A program made the translations under genes and the position numbers. From Candidatus Nitrospira neomarina (lineage in GTDB: Bacteria; Nitrospirota; Nitrospiria; Nitrospirales; UBA8639): a DNA stretch of 64,000 nt. The stretch's first letter is position 1; each line of letters opens with the position of its first letter. The stretch spans positions 1 through 64,000 of the forward strand of contig NZ_CP116968.1 of the NCBI RefSeq assembly GCF_032051675.1, in the 5' to 3' direction. Shown here piece after piece: positions 36,118 through 44,420 of this stretch. The notes beneath the pieces were generated by a model. It did not search any database. It saw only the letters and a list, made by a program, of their open reading frames with translations, and was not told the origin of the DNA.

Positions 36118-37197
36118 CTAAAAATTCATAACCGTTTCACGACTGGTAAATGAAGGTTGGTAACTCTCCTCCGGTATGTTCAACAGGTTTTCATAGGCCC
36201 TTATGTAATCTTGAACCATTCGTTTAACGGTAAACCGTTGTTCAAAGGCCAGTCGGCAAGGTTGACGGTCAAGGGAGGAAATGCAGGGGACGGCTTTGAT
36301 CATGTGTTCCATGGTGTCGCAGATGAATCCGGTATGCCCGTCATCGATGATTTCGGGGACGGAACCTCGCCGATAGGCTAGAACGGGGGTGCCGCATGCC
36401 AACGCTTCGATAAAGACCAAGCCGAACGGTTCCGGCCAATCAAACGGTGCAACCAGAGCATAGGCATTGCCGATTAAGTCATTTTTTTCGGCATCCGTGA
36501 CTTCACCCACGAATTCCACCAAGGGATCCGATAAAAGCGGTTTAATGACGGCACGAAAATATTCCTGGTCAACCGGATCGACTTTCGCGGCTATTTTTAG
36601 AGGCATGCCCACACGCTTGGCAATTTCAATGGCGTGATCGGGTCGTTTTTCGGGAGTTAACCGACCAACAAAGATAAGGTAGGACCCTGATTGAGGATGA
36701 AAGCTATACAGGTCTTCGGGTAACCCATGGTGGATGGTTTGTTGCCAATTTGCCCATGGTAGGGGATTCCGTTGAGCATTCGAAATGGAAATAAGCGGGC
36801 AATCTAAAAATTCTGCAAATATAGGTTTCAATTCGGGAAGGTCTAGGCGGCCATGCAGTGTGGTGAGGACCGGAGTCCCACACCGCCGCGCTAAGGGAAA
36901 GGCCAGGAAATCCAAATGAGAATGGAAGAGGTCAAATTGGGTCGCAGAGGAAAATGTTTTTTCCAACATCATCGTGAAGGGAGCCTGGGGATTGGAAACC
37001 CCATTAGTTTTTCGAAGGCCTTCCCGACACATTGATTTGAGATGAGCGCTGGTCTGAGAATCACCGGAAGCAAACAGCGTGACTTCATGCCCCTGACGAA
37101 CAAGTTCTTCGGTTAAATATGAAACGATCCGTTCGGTTCCTCCATATTGTTTGGGTGGAACACTTTCAGCCAAGGGAGCCAGTTGGGCGATTCTCAT
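36118..37197 (-). CDS. Glycosyltransferase family 4
   Basis: 359 residues from ATG 37195-37197 (AAGGAG upstream). GT-B glycosyltransferase: MRIAQLAPLAESVPPKQYGG, IVSYLTEELVRQGHEVTLFA, YLIFVGRLTPEKRPDHAIEI, and the E-x7-E site in WPEPFGLVFIEALACGTPVL with RGSVPEIIDDGHTGFI. It is paralogous to the gene at 23880. It heads an apparent operon with the two MFS genes and the BON gene, so the sugar product may be linked to export. A sigma-54 promoter match lies 72 bases upstream. Confidence 0.9.
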   Translation of the reverse strand: MRIAQLAPLAESVPPKQYGGTERIVSYLTEELVRQGHEVTLFASGDSQTSAHLKSMCREGLRKTNGVSNPQAPFTMMLEKTFSSATQFDLFHSHLDFLAFPLARRCGTPVLTTLHGRLDLPELKPIFAEFLDCPLISISNAQRNPLPWANWQQTIHHGLPEDLYSFHPQSGSYLIFVGRLTPEKRPDHAIEIAKRVGMPLKIAAKVDPVDQEYFRAVIKPLLSDPLVEFVGEVTDAEKNDLIGNAYALVAPFDWPEPFGLVFIEALACGTPVLAYRRGSVPEIIDDGHTGFICDTMEHMIKAVPCISSLDRQPCRLAFEQRFTVKRMVQDYIRAYENLLNIPEESYQPSFTSRETVMNF

Positions 37198-37268
37198 TGG
37201 AAACTCCTTTCTAGTAAATGACAAAAATTGAAAAATCGGGGGAAACTGTTTATTTGTATTCGTCTTAC

Positions 37269-37284
37269 AGCAAACCTGATGCCG
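37269..37284 (-). promoter_or_regulatory. Putative sigma-54 promoter of the GT-MFS-BON-MFS operon
   Basis: Minus-strand CGGCATCAGGTTTGCT matches the consensus except the first T. The -24 GG and -12 GC are exactly spaced. It lies 72 bases upstream of the glycosyltransferase start. Confidence 0.5.
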
Positions 37285-38073
37285 AGAAAATTCTTAAATA
37301 AATGCCAGGGTAAGTGATTGATTGTTTGGCAATTTTTTTTGGTATGAAATGAAAATTCCAAAGAAACGTGAAATCAGATCAAAATAGAAAATGTAAAAAC
37401 TACCAAAGGCGTGTAAGGGTTACACGAATGAGATCAAAGAAATAATTTGTGGAATTGGAACGAAAAGGTTTTCGCCAATAGAGAAAATTAGTTGTTGGTA
37501 GATTGGTGCGTGCCAGGAAGCGTTGAGAAGGAAAGAACACAGAGAAGGAATAGATTTCCCAAGCCAACCAGGGTATTTAGATAAACAGGATGAATTTGTG
37601 AATGAGAAGGTGATGAGAAACAGCGTGACAAAATGGAGCGTCTTTCATCGTCCCAATTCCGACTTCGGGTAAAATGAATGTGAGTAGGGAATGATGGGAA
37701 TCGGTACCTGAGCATTCTACATTGCACTCACGATAGTAAATCGGGGCGAGTTGAACCTGCTTGTCCTGTCATGGGTTAGAACCAGGGGAAGGACCCATCG
37801 AATGCAATAATCAATGGTGGCAATAATCCTTCCATGATTGTTGTTTCAGTCTTCATATCTGTAGGATTTACTCGAGTCCCTGTAGTTTTTACTTCAATTG
37901 AGTCCTCTTGGATATTTCTTGGAGAGGATTCCCTCACGGCAGATCTTCGCAATCCAATGAAAAATAAGAAATAATTTACATGTAGCTGAAGGAGTGGGTT
38001 TTGGGCCCACCTTTTGCTTTGAAGTAAGTTAATAGTAGGTCAGTAAACCTTAAAAAAAGAGAGAAAGGAGGGC
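37285..38073. other. Long AT-rich intergenic region
   Basis: About 790 bases between divergent operons. I see no gene with a ribosome binding site. A possible sigma-54 promoter at 38003-38018 (GGGCCCACCTTTTGCT, two mismatches) lies 55 bases before the CBS gene, and a GATATTTC half-site like that at 30414 occurs at 37911. GTGGG and CCCAC near 37994-38010 can also pair. Confidence 0.35.
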
Positions 38074-38505
38074 GTGATGACTATAGCGGGTATGTCGGCA
38101 ACAGGGTATTCAACAGTAGGAGATATCGTACCGACTCATATGTTGATCTATCATGCTCAATCAGAGGGAAATACTGCCGTTATGGATATTCTTTCCAGCC
38201 ATGCGGTAATGGCTCCTGTGGTCGACGACGATGGGCATCTGGTGGGATTCCTTGGAGAGTCGGAAATCCTTCATGCCTTGTATTCCGGGAAAGATATTAA
38301 TCAAGTAAAAGTTGAAGACATCATGACAGAAGATCGGACTTCAACGGTAACGGAAATGACGCCCATCTCTGCGGTCGTCACACTATTTCAGGACGATGAA
38401 TTACAGATAGTACCAATCACGAGAGAGGGACGAGTCATTGGTTCCCTGTCTCGACATGATCTTATTCGAGCCTTAACAGGAGCCGGATTGGGCGTAGAAA
38501 AATGA
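38074..38505 (+). CDS. CBS-domain pair protein
   Basis: 143 residues: TVGDIVPTHMLIYHAQSEGN with APVVDDDGHLVGFLGESEIL, then VEDIMTEDRTSTVTEMTPISAV with QIVPITREGRVIGSLSRHDLI. The pair is complete and stand-alone. RBS AAAGGAGGG is strong. It heads a set with the DUF4168 and lipoprotein genes, spaced 90-95 bases apart. Confidence 0.9.
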   Translation: MMTIAGMSATGYSTVGDIVPTHMLIYHAQSEGNTAVMDILSSHAVMAPVVDDDGHLVGFLGESEILHALYSGKDINQVKVEDIMTEDRTSTVTEMTPISAVVTLFQDDELQIVPITREGRVIGSLSRHDLIRALTGAGLGVEK

Positions 38506-38596
38506 GTTGGTAGGATTGACCGAAGCATATGAAAAGTATGTGTAAAACGGCATGTAAAATTATGATATTCATTAATTAACTCAAAAGGAGAGGACT

Positions 38597-38980
38597 ATGA
38601 AATCACCACAATCCAGTTTTAAAAATTTTAGAATTATGGCGTGTTTCGTCGGCGTCTGTTTAGTGATGCCAGCGGCTGTTCTACCTGCCGCTGATGGATT
38701 TTCCCAATCTGCCCCTGAGGAAATGGTTCGAAAAAATCTTGAGCCTTTTGCAGGAGCGTACAAAGAAGTGTCTGAGCTGAGTAGCACATATGCACAGCGG
38801 ATTATTCAATCCGAGCCGGATCAGGCTGACGTATTGCAAGAGGAAGCCAACCAAAAAATGACTCAGGCTGTCACGAATCATGGGCTTTCTGTTGAAGACT
38901 ATAATTTCATTTTTCACACGATCCAAAGTGAGCCTGACCTTCAGGAGGAATTTATGATTGCACTGCAACGAGCTCAGTGA
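38597..38980 (+). CDS. Secreted DUF4168 domain protein
   Basis: 127 residues; the signal peptide (FRIMACFVGVCLVMPAAVLPAA) follows a short basic leader. The mature part is helical: LEPFAGAYKEVSELSSTYAQR, EEANQKMTQAVTNHGLSVED and YNFIFHTIQSEPDLQEEF, matching DUF4168, found in envelope proteins of many stress-tolerant bacteria. Role unknown. AAAGGAGAGG precedes the ATG. Confidence 0.8.
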   Translation: MKSPQSSFKNFRIMACFVGVCLVMPAAVLPAADGFSQSAPEEMVRKNLEPFAGAYKEVSELSSTYAQRIIQSEPDQADVLQEEANQKMTQAVTNHGLSVEDYNFIFHTIQSEPDLQEEFMIALQRAQ

Positions 38981-39073
38981 ACAATATGTCATTTACCCAT
39001 CAATGCCTCGATCATGCAACAGGATGAGGTCTGTCGAAGAGCGGTATGATCGGGGAAGGACAGAGGAAAAACC

Positions 39074-39703
39074 ATGATGATAAAATTTTTCAAGTTGACC
39101 ATACTGAGTTTTATTCTCACGACAGGATTCCTCGTGGGGTGTTCCGATTCATCCACCGATAAAAGTCATCCCGAGTCCATGAGTGAACACCCCGGATTTA
39201 TGGCCAATGTAGACGGGGCTGTTCATGCCGAAATATCGGGAGATGGAATTGTGACCTACCTCCCACCGAAGGAACGGGATCCCGTGACCGGAAATCGTCC
39301 CGGTTACTATATGCTTTTTAACAATCTACCCACAGATGCTATGGAAAGAAGAGAATTGGTCATCATATTTCGAATACCTGATGGAGCCCAACCTGGCCAC
39401 TATAACCTGATGACACCCGATCCTCTCATGGTGGGACAGCATTTTGATGTGCAGGTAGAAGCGGTAGAACAAGGGCAATCCATTCCCTATCAAACGAATA
39501 CGGAGGGAACGATTACTTTGGATAATTTCACTCCTGACCGCATATCTCCAGAAGCCAGTAGGATTAAAGGTACCTTTCAATTTGTTGCAGAGAACACTGT
39601 TGGAGAAAAGGTTTCAGTAAATGGGGCATTCGATTTTCCCTCGAAACAGAACGCCGTATCTGTGAATGCAGGATATTCGGTTAAGAAAGAGTTAGGGGCC
39701 TGA
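39074..39703 (+). CDS. Lipoprotein of unknown function
   Basis: 209 residues with a lipoprotein signal (FKLTILSFILTTGFLVGCS; lipobox LVGC). The mature part is beta-rich: FMANVDGAVHAEISGDGIVT, RRELVIIFRIPDGAQPGHYN, GTITLDNFTPDRISPEASRI and KGTFQFVAENTVGEKVSVNG. The G-I--F---E--G--V-V-G-F order resembles the immunoglobulin-like or calycin folds of small secreted proteins, but I recognise no family. It is third in the CBS-DUF4168 set. Confidence 0.75.
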   Translation: MMIKFFKLTILSFILTTGFLVGCSDSSTDKSHPESMSEHPGFMANVDGAVHAEISGDGIVTYLPPKERDPVTGNRPGYYMLFNNLPTDAMERRELVIIFRIPDGAQPGHYNLMTPDPLMVGQHFDVQVEAVEQGQSIPYQTNTEGTITLDNFTPDRISPEASRIKGTFQFVAENTVGEKVSVNGAFDFPSKQNAVSVNAGYSVKKELGA

Positions 39704-40053
39704 AGGAAAGATAAGAAATTATCCCGACGTGCAGTGTAAATTTTTCAATTCGTTTTTTCCGGCCATCAGAAAACGATGCCGCGGAAGGTGGGGCATTCTA
39801 GAAAAATAAAACATGTGGTGAGGTTCGGCTCGAAGGATATTCGAAGCATACAACCACTATGGCCAGAACAGACATGTAGAGCTTCTTGGCCCTGGTGGGA
39901 GAAGTCATTGTTGGTAGGGTCTAACGGCTGCTGAGTCTTTCGGAGATTCTGTTTTTCGTCTTTAGGGAGTGACAGGTGTGTCTTTCCCCCCGCGGATAAA
40001 AACATTGGTCAGGTGTCAAACGAAACCAAGACGCTTAAACGAAATGAAGAGGC
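39704..40053. other. Convergent intergenic region, no gene seen
   Basis: 350 bases between the lipoprotein gene and the end of the sigma factor gene. No family-like frame and no hairpin with a T-run. Confidence 0.4.
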
Positions 40054-41706
40054 TTAATTGTTTAGTAAACTCTCCAATTGTTGTCGAACAATCGGTTCCC
40101 GCAATTTTTTTAAGGCGATGGCTTCGATCTGCCGGATCCGTTCTCGAGTGACCCCTAAGCTTTGTCCGATTTCTTCCAATGTGGATTCTTCGTCGTGCCC
40201 GATGCCAAACCGCATGCGAAGGATGCGTTCCTCTCGTGGGCTCAACGCTTTAAGGAGGCGGGAGATGGCGGCTTTCGAGCTGTATTCCTCCGAAATCTTT
40301 AAGGGTGAAGGCGCTTCGTGGTCCTCAAGTATATCTCCGAGTGTACCCTCACCATGTTCATCTAAGGGGGAGTCCAGGGAAACGGGATCATGGGAGCCCT
40401 CCAAGATTCCTTGCACTTTTGCAACCGGTAGCCCGGTGTTTTCCGCCAGTTCTTGTAGAGTGGGCGTTCGTCTCAATCGTTGAGTAAGATGCTGTGAGGT
40501 CTTCTTAATTTTTTGGGTAATCTCATAGATATGTACGGGCCTTCGAATAGTGTTCCCCTTTTCGGCAATGGCTCTGGTGATGCCCTGTCGAATCCACCAT
40601 GTGGCATAGGTGCTAAACTTATAGCCACGTGCATAATCAAATTTATCGACCGCTCTCAACAACCCAATGTTGCCCTCTTGGATTAAATCCAAAAAATGTA
40701 ACCCCCGGTTCGTGTAGTGCTTGGCCACACTCACGACTAAGCGCAGATTGGCTTCAACCATTTTGGCTTTTGCCTGATGAACCTGGGCGACGGTCTGCTC
40801 GAGGATTTCACAGGAATACAAAAATTCCAGGTGCGGCATCAAAATAAGAGACGTTTCGATCTCCCGAATACGTGCCAGAGCTTTTCTGGAGGCATTCCCG
40901 GGTTGTTTGCTGCCGCTGGTTTCCAAGACCCGTTGGTGGGTGAGAATTTCTTCTTTAATCTGGTGAATTCCCTGAATCAGGGTTTCCTGTACGTCGGGGC
41001 GCAAGTTCAAGGCATCTATTCTTTTTATCAATTGTTGAATAGGTTTTTTGAAGGAGGCAGAAGTACGGAAATTATCTGGTGCGGAGCCATGCAGGGTCAG
41101 ACGTTGTGCAAAATGGGACAGAAATGGTTTGGCTAACCGGGCGATCGCATCCAGATGCTTGAGAGTCTTGTGGAAATTTTGTCCTGCCTCGTGCCGGGTT
41201 TCAGATACAGGAGTTTCGCCTTCTGACTCAGCTGCGGAACTCATGATGACCAGATCACTGACACGGAGGTCTCCTGTGCGTAATTGATCTCGAAACGCAA
41301 GGAGACGAACAAGGATGACGGGTAAGCTGAAAAGGGTCAAGACTAAATTATTGGTTCCCTCTTTGATCTGTTGAGCAAGCTGGAGCTCGGTATCTCGTGT
41401 CAACAGCGGGACCCGACCAATGTCTTTCAAAAAGAGAGGGATCGTCATATTAGCGGTCACGGGATCTTCCTGATATGGATGGGTGGGTTCCATGAATTCG
41501 TCAGGATAGGAGTCTGGAATCTTATTGCCGGTCTTTGGGCCCTGTTCCTCAAAAGATGAGCGAAAAGACTGAAATGAGGTTGATAATTCCGGAGAAGTAC
41601 CGGATGAATACATCAGGCCATCCTGCTGGAGGGAGTAATTTTTCAAGACCCGGTTTTTCTTTCCCGATCGTTGCAAGGGTTGATGGAGGAATTCACTTGA
41701 TGCCAT
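40054..41706 (-). CDS. RNA polymerase sigma-70 family factor (RpoD/RpoS-like)
   Basis: 550 residues from the ATG with GAGGACACC upstream. Region 1.2 ([20 protein letters not shown]) precedes a long acidic/variable insert, then region 2 ([40 protein letters not shown]), region 3 and region 4 ([40 protein letters not shown]). The domain order fits a primary-type sigma factor, but the N-terminal 1.1 domain is not evident and the insert is shorter than in E. coli RpoD. It may be a second, alternative primary-like factor for stress. Confidence 0.93.
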   Translation of the reverse strand: MASSEFLHQPLQRSGKKNRVLKNYSLQQDGLMYSSGTSPELSTSFQSFRSSFEEQGPKTGNKIPDSYPDEFMEPTHPYQEDPVTANMTIPLFLKDIGRVPLLTRDTELQLAQQIKEGTNNLVLTLFSLPVILVRLLAFRDQLRTGDLRVSDLVIMSSAAESEGETPVSETRHEAGQNFHKTLKHLDAIARLAKPFLSHFAQRLTLHGSAPDNFRTSASFKKPIQQLIKRIDALNLRPDVQETLIQGIHQIKEEILTHQRVLETSGSKQPGNASRKALARIREIETSLILMPHLEFLYSCEILEQTVAQVHQAKAKMVEANLRLVVSVAKHYTNRGLHFLDLIQEGNIGLLRAVDKFDYARGYKFSTYATWWIRQGITRAIAEKGNTIRRPVHIYEITQKIKKTSQHLTQRLRRTPTLQELAENTGLPVAKVQGILEGSHDPVSLDSPLDEHGEGTLGDILEDHEAPSPLKISEEYSSKAAISRLLKALSPREERILRMRFGIGHDEESTLEEIGQSLGVTRERIRQIEAIALKKLREPIVRQQLESLLNN

Positions 41707-41780
41707 GGTGTCCTCGCTTTCTCTTGCACACAATTTCACTTCCAACCGAATCGTTCGTGCTTAGCGTATGAAGCAAATTC

Positions 41781-41918
41781 TTCGCTCTGGTCATTCCACT
41801 CATTCTTCATGTTCATAACCGAAAATCCCTTTATTCCAGTCCCTCTTCCAGTTTGGATTCTGGGTTGTGCTCCCAACCGGATCCCGTCGAACATTTCCTT
41901 CAATTGACGTACCCTGAG
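41781..41918 (-). repeat. Dispersed 140-bp repeat, copy 2
   Basis: Minus strand starts CTCAGGGTACGTCAATTGAAGG and ends TGAGTGGAATGACCAGAG, aligned end to end with 25339-25478. It overlaps the last codons and stop of the zinc-ribbon gene at 41900, so this copy supplies that protein's C-terminus. Confidence 0.6.
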
Positions 41919-42127
41919 GCAAGCTGGAGTTCCTTTTTTCCACTCTGGTCATTTATCATTCCGCGGGCTTTGAGAATGGTCGTATCTACCGTTTCTCCGC
42001 AGTTGAGGCACCTCAATACTTCCAGATGGTGAAACTGCCCCTCGAGATTATAAATGCTATCTCGTACTAACAGCCCTTTACACCGTTGGCATTTCATCAT
42101 CTCTGCACCCATCTGTTCAGTTGTCAT
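41900..42127 (-). CDS. Small zinc-ribbon protein
   Basis: 75 residues with two CxxC knuckles, MKCQRCKGLLVRDSIYN and LRCLNCGETVDTTIL, separated by about 25 residues, so a zinc ribbon. RBS AAGGAGG precedes the ATG. Paralogs lie at 43905 and 52599. It is divergent from the hxlR gene, with operator repeats between them. The C-terminus overlaps the dispersed repeat. Zinc sensing, RNA binding or protein docking are possible roles; nothing decides. Confidence 0.8.
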   Translation of the reverse strand: MTTEQMGAEMMKCQRCKGLLVRDSIYNLEGQFHHLEVLRCLNCGETVDTTILKARGMINDQSGKKELQLASGYVN

Positions 42128-42184
42128 GAAATTATTTCCTCCTTTTGGAAGCGGTTACTTGCACCTTAATCCCATGCTAGTTAT

Positions 42185-42230
42185 GATAAGTAACTAGTTA
42201 CAAAAGTAAAGTAGGTACTATAAAGTAACC
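42185..42230. promoter_or_regulatory. Operator region between zinc-ribbon and hxlR genes
   Basis: A perfect palindrome GTAACTAGTTAC (42190-42201) is followed by a second imperfect site (GTAGGTAC ... AAAGTAAC) that abuts the hxlR start. HxlR/YodB-type repressors bind such GTA-TAC dyads. A near-identical stretch lies at 44151-44196, upstream of the second zinc-ribbon gene. Confidence 0.65.
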
Positions 42231-42671
42231 ATGAAATTGCCTCCCAGTTCCTTCGGATGTCCGTTGGATTCTCTTCTTCGTGTTCTTGCCGGACCGTGGA
42301 CGATTTATATCCTCTGTCGCCTGCATAACAATGGGGAAACCCGTTTTGGCCAGCTCAAGCGCCAAATGCCGGGTATTTCCTCAAAAATGTTGACCGAGCG
42401 ATTGCGGTCGTTGGAGAAGGCTGAAATTATCTTTCGTCACCAAGCCCCGACCATTCCTCCCCAGGTGACCTATGGGCTCACTACAGAGGGACGGGAACTC
42501 ACCACGATTCTTGATCAAATTAATACATTGGCTGGCCGATGGCAGGATCTTGAGACCAAAAAGACCGCAAACACCAACATTCAGGGAAAAGACACAAAAG
42601 GAAGAAAAACGGTAGCTCAATATTCCAGGATTTCTCCCTCCAAAAAAGAAAAAACTGAACGGAAAAATTAG
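42231..42671 (+). CDS. HxlR-family transcriptional regulator
   Basis: 146 residues; winged-helix HxlR domain: CPLDSLLRVLAGPWTIYILC, RFGQLKRQMPGISSKMLTER, LRSLEKAEIIFRHQ, PPQVTYGLTTEGREL. The Cys10 before the first helix is the residue used for thiol or electrophile sensing in YodB/HypR relatives; a further Cys29 is present. A basic tail (KDTKGRKTVAQYSRISPSKK) is unusual. It probably represses itself and the zinc-ribbon genes through the GTAAC-GTTAC sites. Confidence 0.9.
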   Translation: MKLPPSSFGCPLDSLLRVLAGPWTIYILCRLHNNGETRFGQLKRQMPGISSKMLTERLRSLEKAEIIFRHQAPTIPPQVTYGLTTEGRELTTILDQINTLAGRWQDLETKKTANTNIQGKDTKGRKTVAQYSRISPSKKEKTERKN

Positions 42672-43096
42672 GTGAACATGGTTCTCGCCAAAGGGTGTAA
42701 GGCCTTGGCATCAACAGGACATGGGAATTTCCCTCGGGAATGTGAGACAATTTTGTCTCTAAACCAGTCTGAAAGTCATCTGCCAAGTAATCCTCATCAC
42801 CCAACCACTTGCTGGAAGGAATGCGTGATATCGTCCGGGGCTTTGACTGTCGTGGAAAGGCGATCTGCCGCAATGGAGGGAATGTATGTCCGGCCAGACC
42901 CGAACAGCTTTCGCTGGAAATGTTCCTGAGCTGAGGATTCTCCCGGACGAAAAAGGACTGCAGCCGATTAAGTCGAAAGGGAGAGAATTGAAGGAATCCG
43001 GCTAGGAAGGTACTTTTCTGGTTTTAACAATCCCGCCACCTTCGGTTTTTTAAGTGTGAAGTCCGCTCCCGATTTCGGAAATGAACGCTAGCCGGT
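42672..43096. other. Intergenic region, no gene seen
   Basis: 425 bases between convergent hxlR and PDZ genes. One open frame (42672-42929) follows hxlR directly but has no family character. Hairpin evidence is weak. Confidence 0.35.
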
Positions 43097-43591
43097 TTAA
43101 CTTTTTTCAACTCGGACAAAGTGAAAGTTAATTCCGCCGCTGATTCCCTGGTTGTCGGGGTCAGACGGTTCATAAGTTGCCACGGAAAAATTTTCTGTGG
43201 GCAACGCGTCCTGTAGAGCCAGGCCGAAATCCTCCAGGGTGGTCACCTCGACAGAATTGATTTCCTTGATGAGGGCGCGGGGTTTTATGCCGGCAAGGGC
43301 CGCAGGTTTTCCCCCGATCACCTCAAAAACGACCACGCCTTTTGCGCGCTCTAAGCCCAGAAAATCCCGTATTTCTTCGTCCACTTCTCCGACGATGATG
43401 CCGAAGTCTTCTCCCAATTTTATGGCCTGTTCTTTGGTCATGGCCTGAGGAGCGGTTTCAGCATGAAGCAGATAGGGGTTTCCCAACGAGAAAGCCAAGA
43501 TCATGCTCACAATCGCCCCCTGCCCAATATGAGCAAGTAGTCCGCCGAGCCGGTGGATTCTATGTTGGATAGTCGGACGAATCATGTTCAT
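43097..43591 (-). CDS. Secreted/periplasmic PDZ-domain protein
   Basis: 164 residues from an ATG after GGGAGG (an ATG two codons later is equally possible). A hydrophobic signal or anchor (GAIVSMILAFSLGNPYLLHA) is followed by one PDZ domain: LGEDFGIIVGEVDEEIRDFL, GVVVFEVIGGKPAALAGIKP, LIKEINSVEVTTLEDF. PDZ domains bind C-termini; here no protease is attached. It probably serves as an envelope adaptor. Confidence 0.82.
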   Translation of the reverse strand: MNMIRPTIQHRIHRLGGLLAHIGQGAIVSMILAFSLGNPYLLHAETAPQAMTKEQAIKLGEDFGIIVGEVDEEIRDFLGLERAKGVVVFEVIGGKPAALAGIKPRALIKEINSVEVTTLEDFGLALQDALPTENFSVATYEPSDPDNQGISGGINFHFVRVEKS

Positions 43592-43700
43592 CATTACCTC
43601 CCTTTTAGCCGGACAGATTCCTGCAGAAAATGATTTACCCAATACATGAATTTTCCTTCTTGGTCGAATTCATGAAGGGCGATTTTTTTAGGCACACTAA

Positions 43701-43847
43701 TCACCGGCATCCATTGGGATGTTGCGTTAGTCTCCGCCTGAATAACGGGATCATCCTGGCTGCCAAGCACTGTCCGCTAAAGAGTCCGGCCAGGATCATG
43801 CCCATGAGAAAGTACTGAAAGTTAAGTTCTCCGAAAATTTCTGCCAT
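43701..43847 (-). CDS. Possible 48-residue membrane protein
   Basis: An open frame starts at an ATG (43845-43847) preceded by AGGAAAGGGAA and reads MAEIFGELNFQYFLMGMILA, then GLFSGQCLAARMIPLF. One hydrophobic helix and a basic tail (RRRLTQHPNGCR) give the form of a small membrane protein. It lies between the PDZ gene and the second zinc-ribbon gene on the same strand, so it may be part of one operon. No homolog recognised. Confidence 0.45.
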   Translation of the reverse strand: MAEIFGELNFQYFLMGMILAGLFSGQCLAARMIPLFRRRLTQHPNGCR

Positions 43848-43904
43848 CGGCAATTCCCTTTCCTGTTTTCATGAGACCAAATCGAATCGATACAAATAAG
43901 GTGT

Positions 43905-44093
43905 TTAGACCAGGACCTCTTCTTGCTTAGCTGTCACGCTACTCTTTTCCACTTGACGGGTTTTCAATAGAGTGAGATCAACGACATGGCCGCAATTGAG
44001 GCATCTTCCCATTTCAATTTCTAAAAATTGTCCGTCCACGTTAAAAATACTGTCTCTCACCATGAATCCTTTGCAGCGTTCGCATTCTCCCAT
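43905..44093 (-). CDS. Small zinc-ribbon protein
   Basis: 62 residues: MGECERCKGFMVRDSIFNVD and MGRCLNCGHVVDLTLLKTRQ. This is clearly a paralog of the gene at 41900 (same CxxC spacing and the VRDSI-N--GQF core). Its upstream region duplicates the 42185 operator. It heads a possible minus-strand operon with the small membrane ORF and PDZ gene. Confidence 0.8.
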   Translation of the reverse strand: MGECERCKGFMVRDSIFNVDGQFLEIEMGRCLNCGHVVDLTLLKTRQVEKSSVTAKQEEVLV

Positions 44094-44150
44094 TTTGTCA
44101 CCTTCAGTTACATTATAACCATTTTTGCCACGGCCCGCTTTTTAGGTTAA

Positions 44151-44196
44151 GATAAGTAACCAGTTACTAAAGTAAAGTAGTTACCGAAAAGTGACT
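44151..44196. promoter_or_regulatory. Duplicate of the HxlR operator
   Basis: GTAACCAGTTAC (44156-44167) and the following GTAGTTACCG-AAAGTGAC closely copy the operator at 42185. The match continues about 30 bases into the start of hxlR (TTGAAATGCCT ... TCGGATG), but no hxlR coding remains. The 327-base gap 44094-44420 holds no other gene. Confidence 0.7.
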
Positions 44197-44230
44197 TTGA
44201 AATGCCTTTGAAAGTTTTTCGGATGATTCC
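44197..44230 (+). pseudogene. Vestige of a second hxlR start
   Basis: TTTGAAATGCCT ... AGTTTTTCGGATG aligns to the first codons of hxlR at 42231 (TGAAATTGCCT ... AGTTCCTTCGGATG). The homology then ends. Only this piece of a second, divergent regulator gene survives. Confidence 0.5.
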
Positions 44231-44420
44231 AGGCTACTCTCTGGTGGGGTGGGCCTCGACTTTTCCCAACACGATTGAAAGAAAGGTGTAATTGGTCGCT
44301 AGCCCAATGATGTACATGGCTGTACCGGGTTAAAAGGTCCTCCTGGGCTTCGCTGAAGGCAATGACGAAAGATTTCAACGCCCTTTCTGCGATTAACCGT
44401 TTAATAAGCTCCCGGAAAGA

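Noticed and set aside
37488-37727. Minus-strand 79-codon frame
   Set aside because: No ribosome binding site, and composition is like its AT-rich intergenic surroundings.
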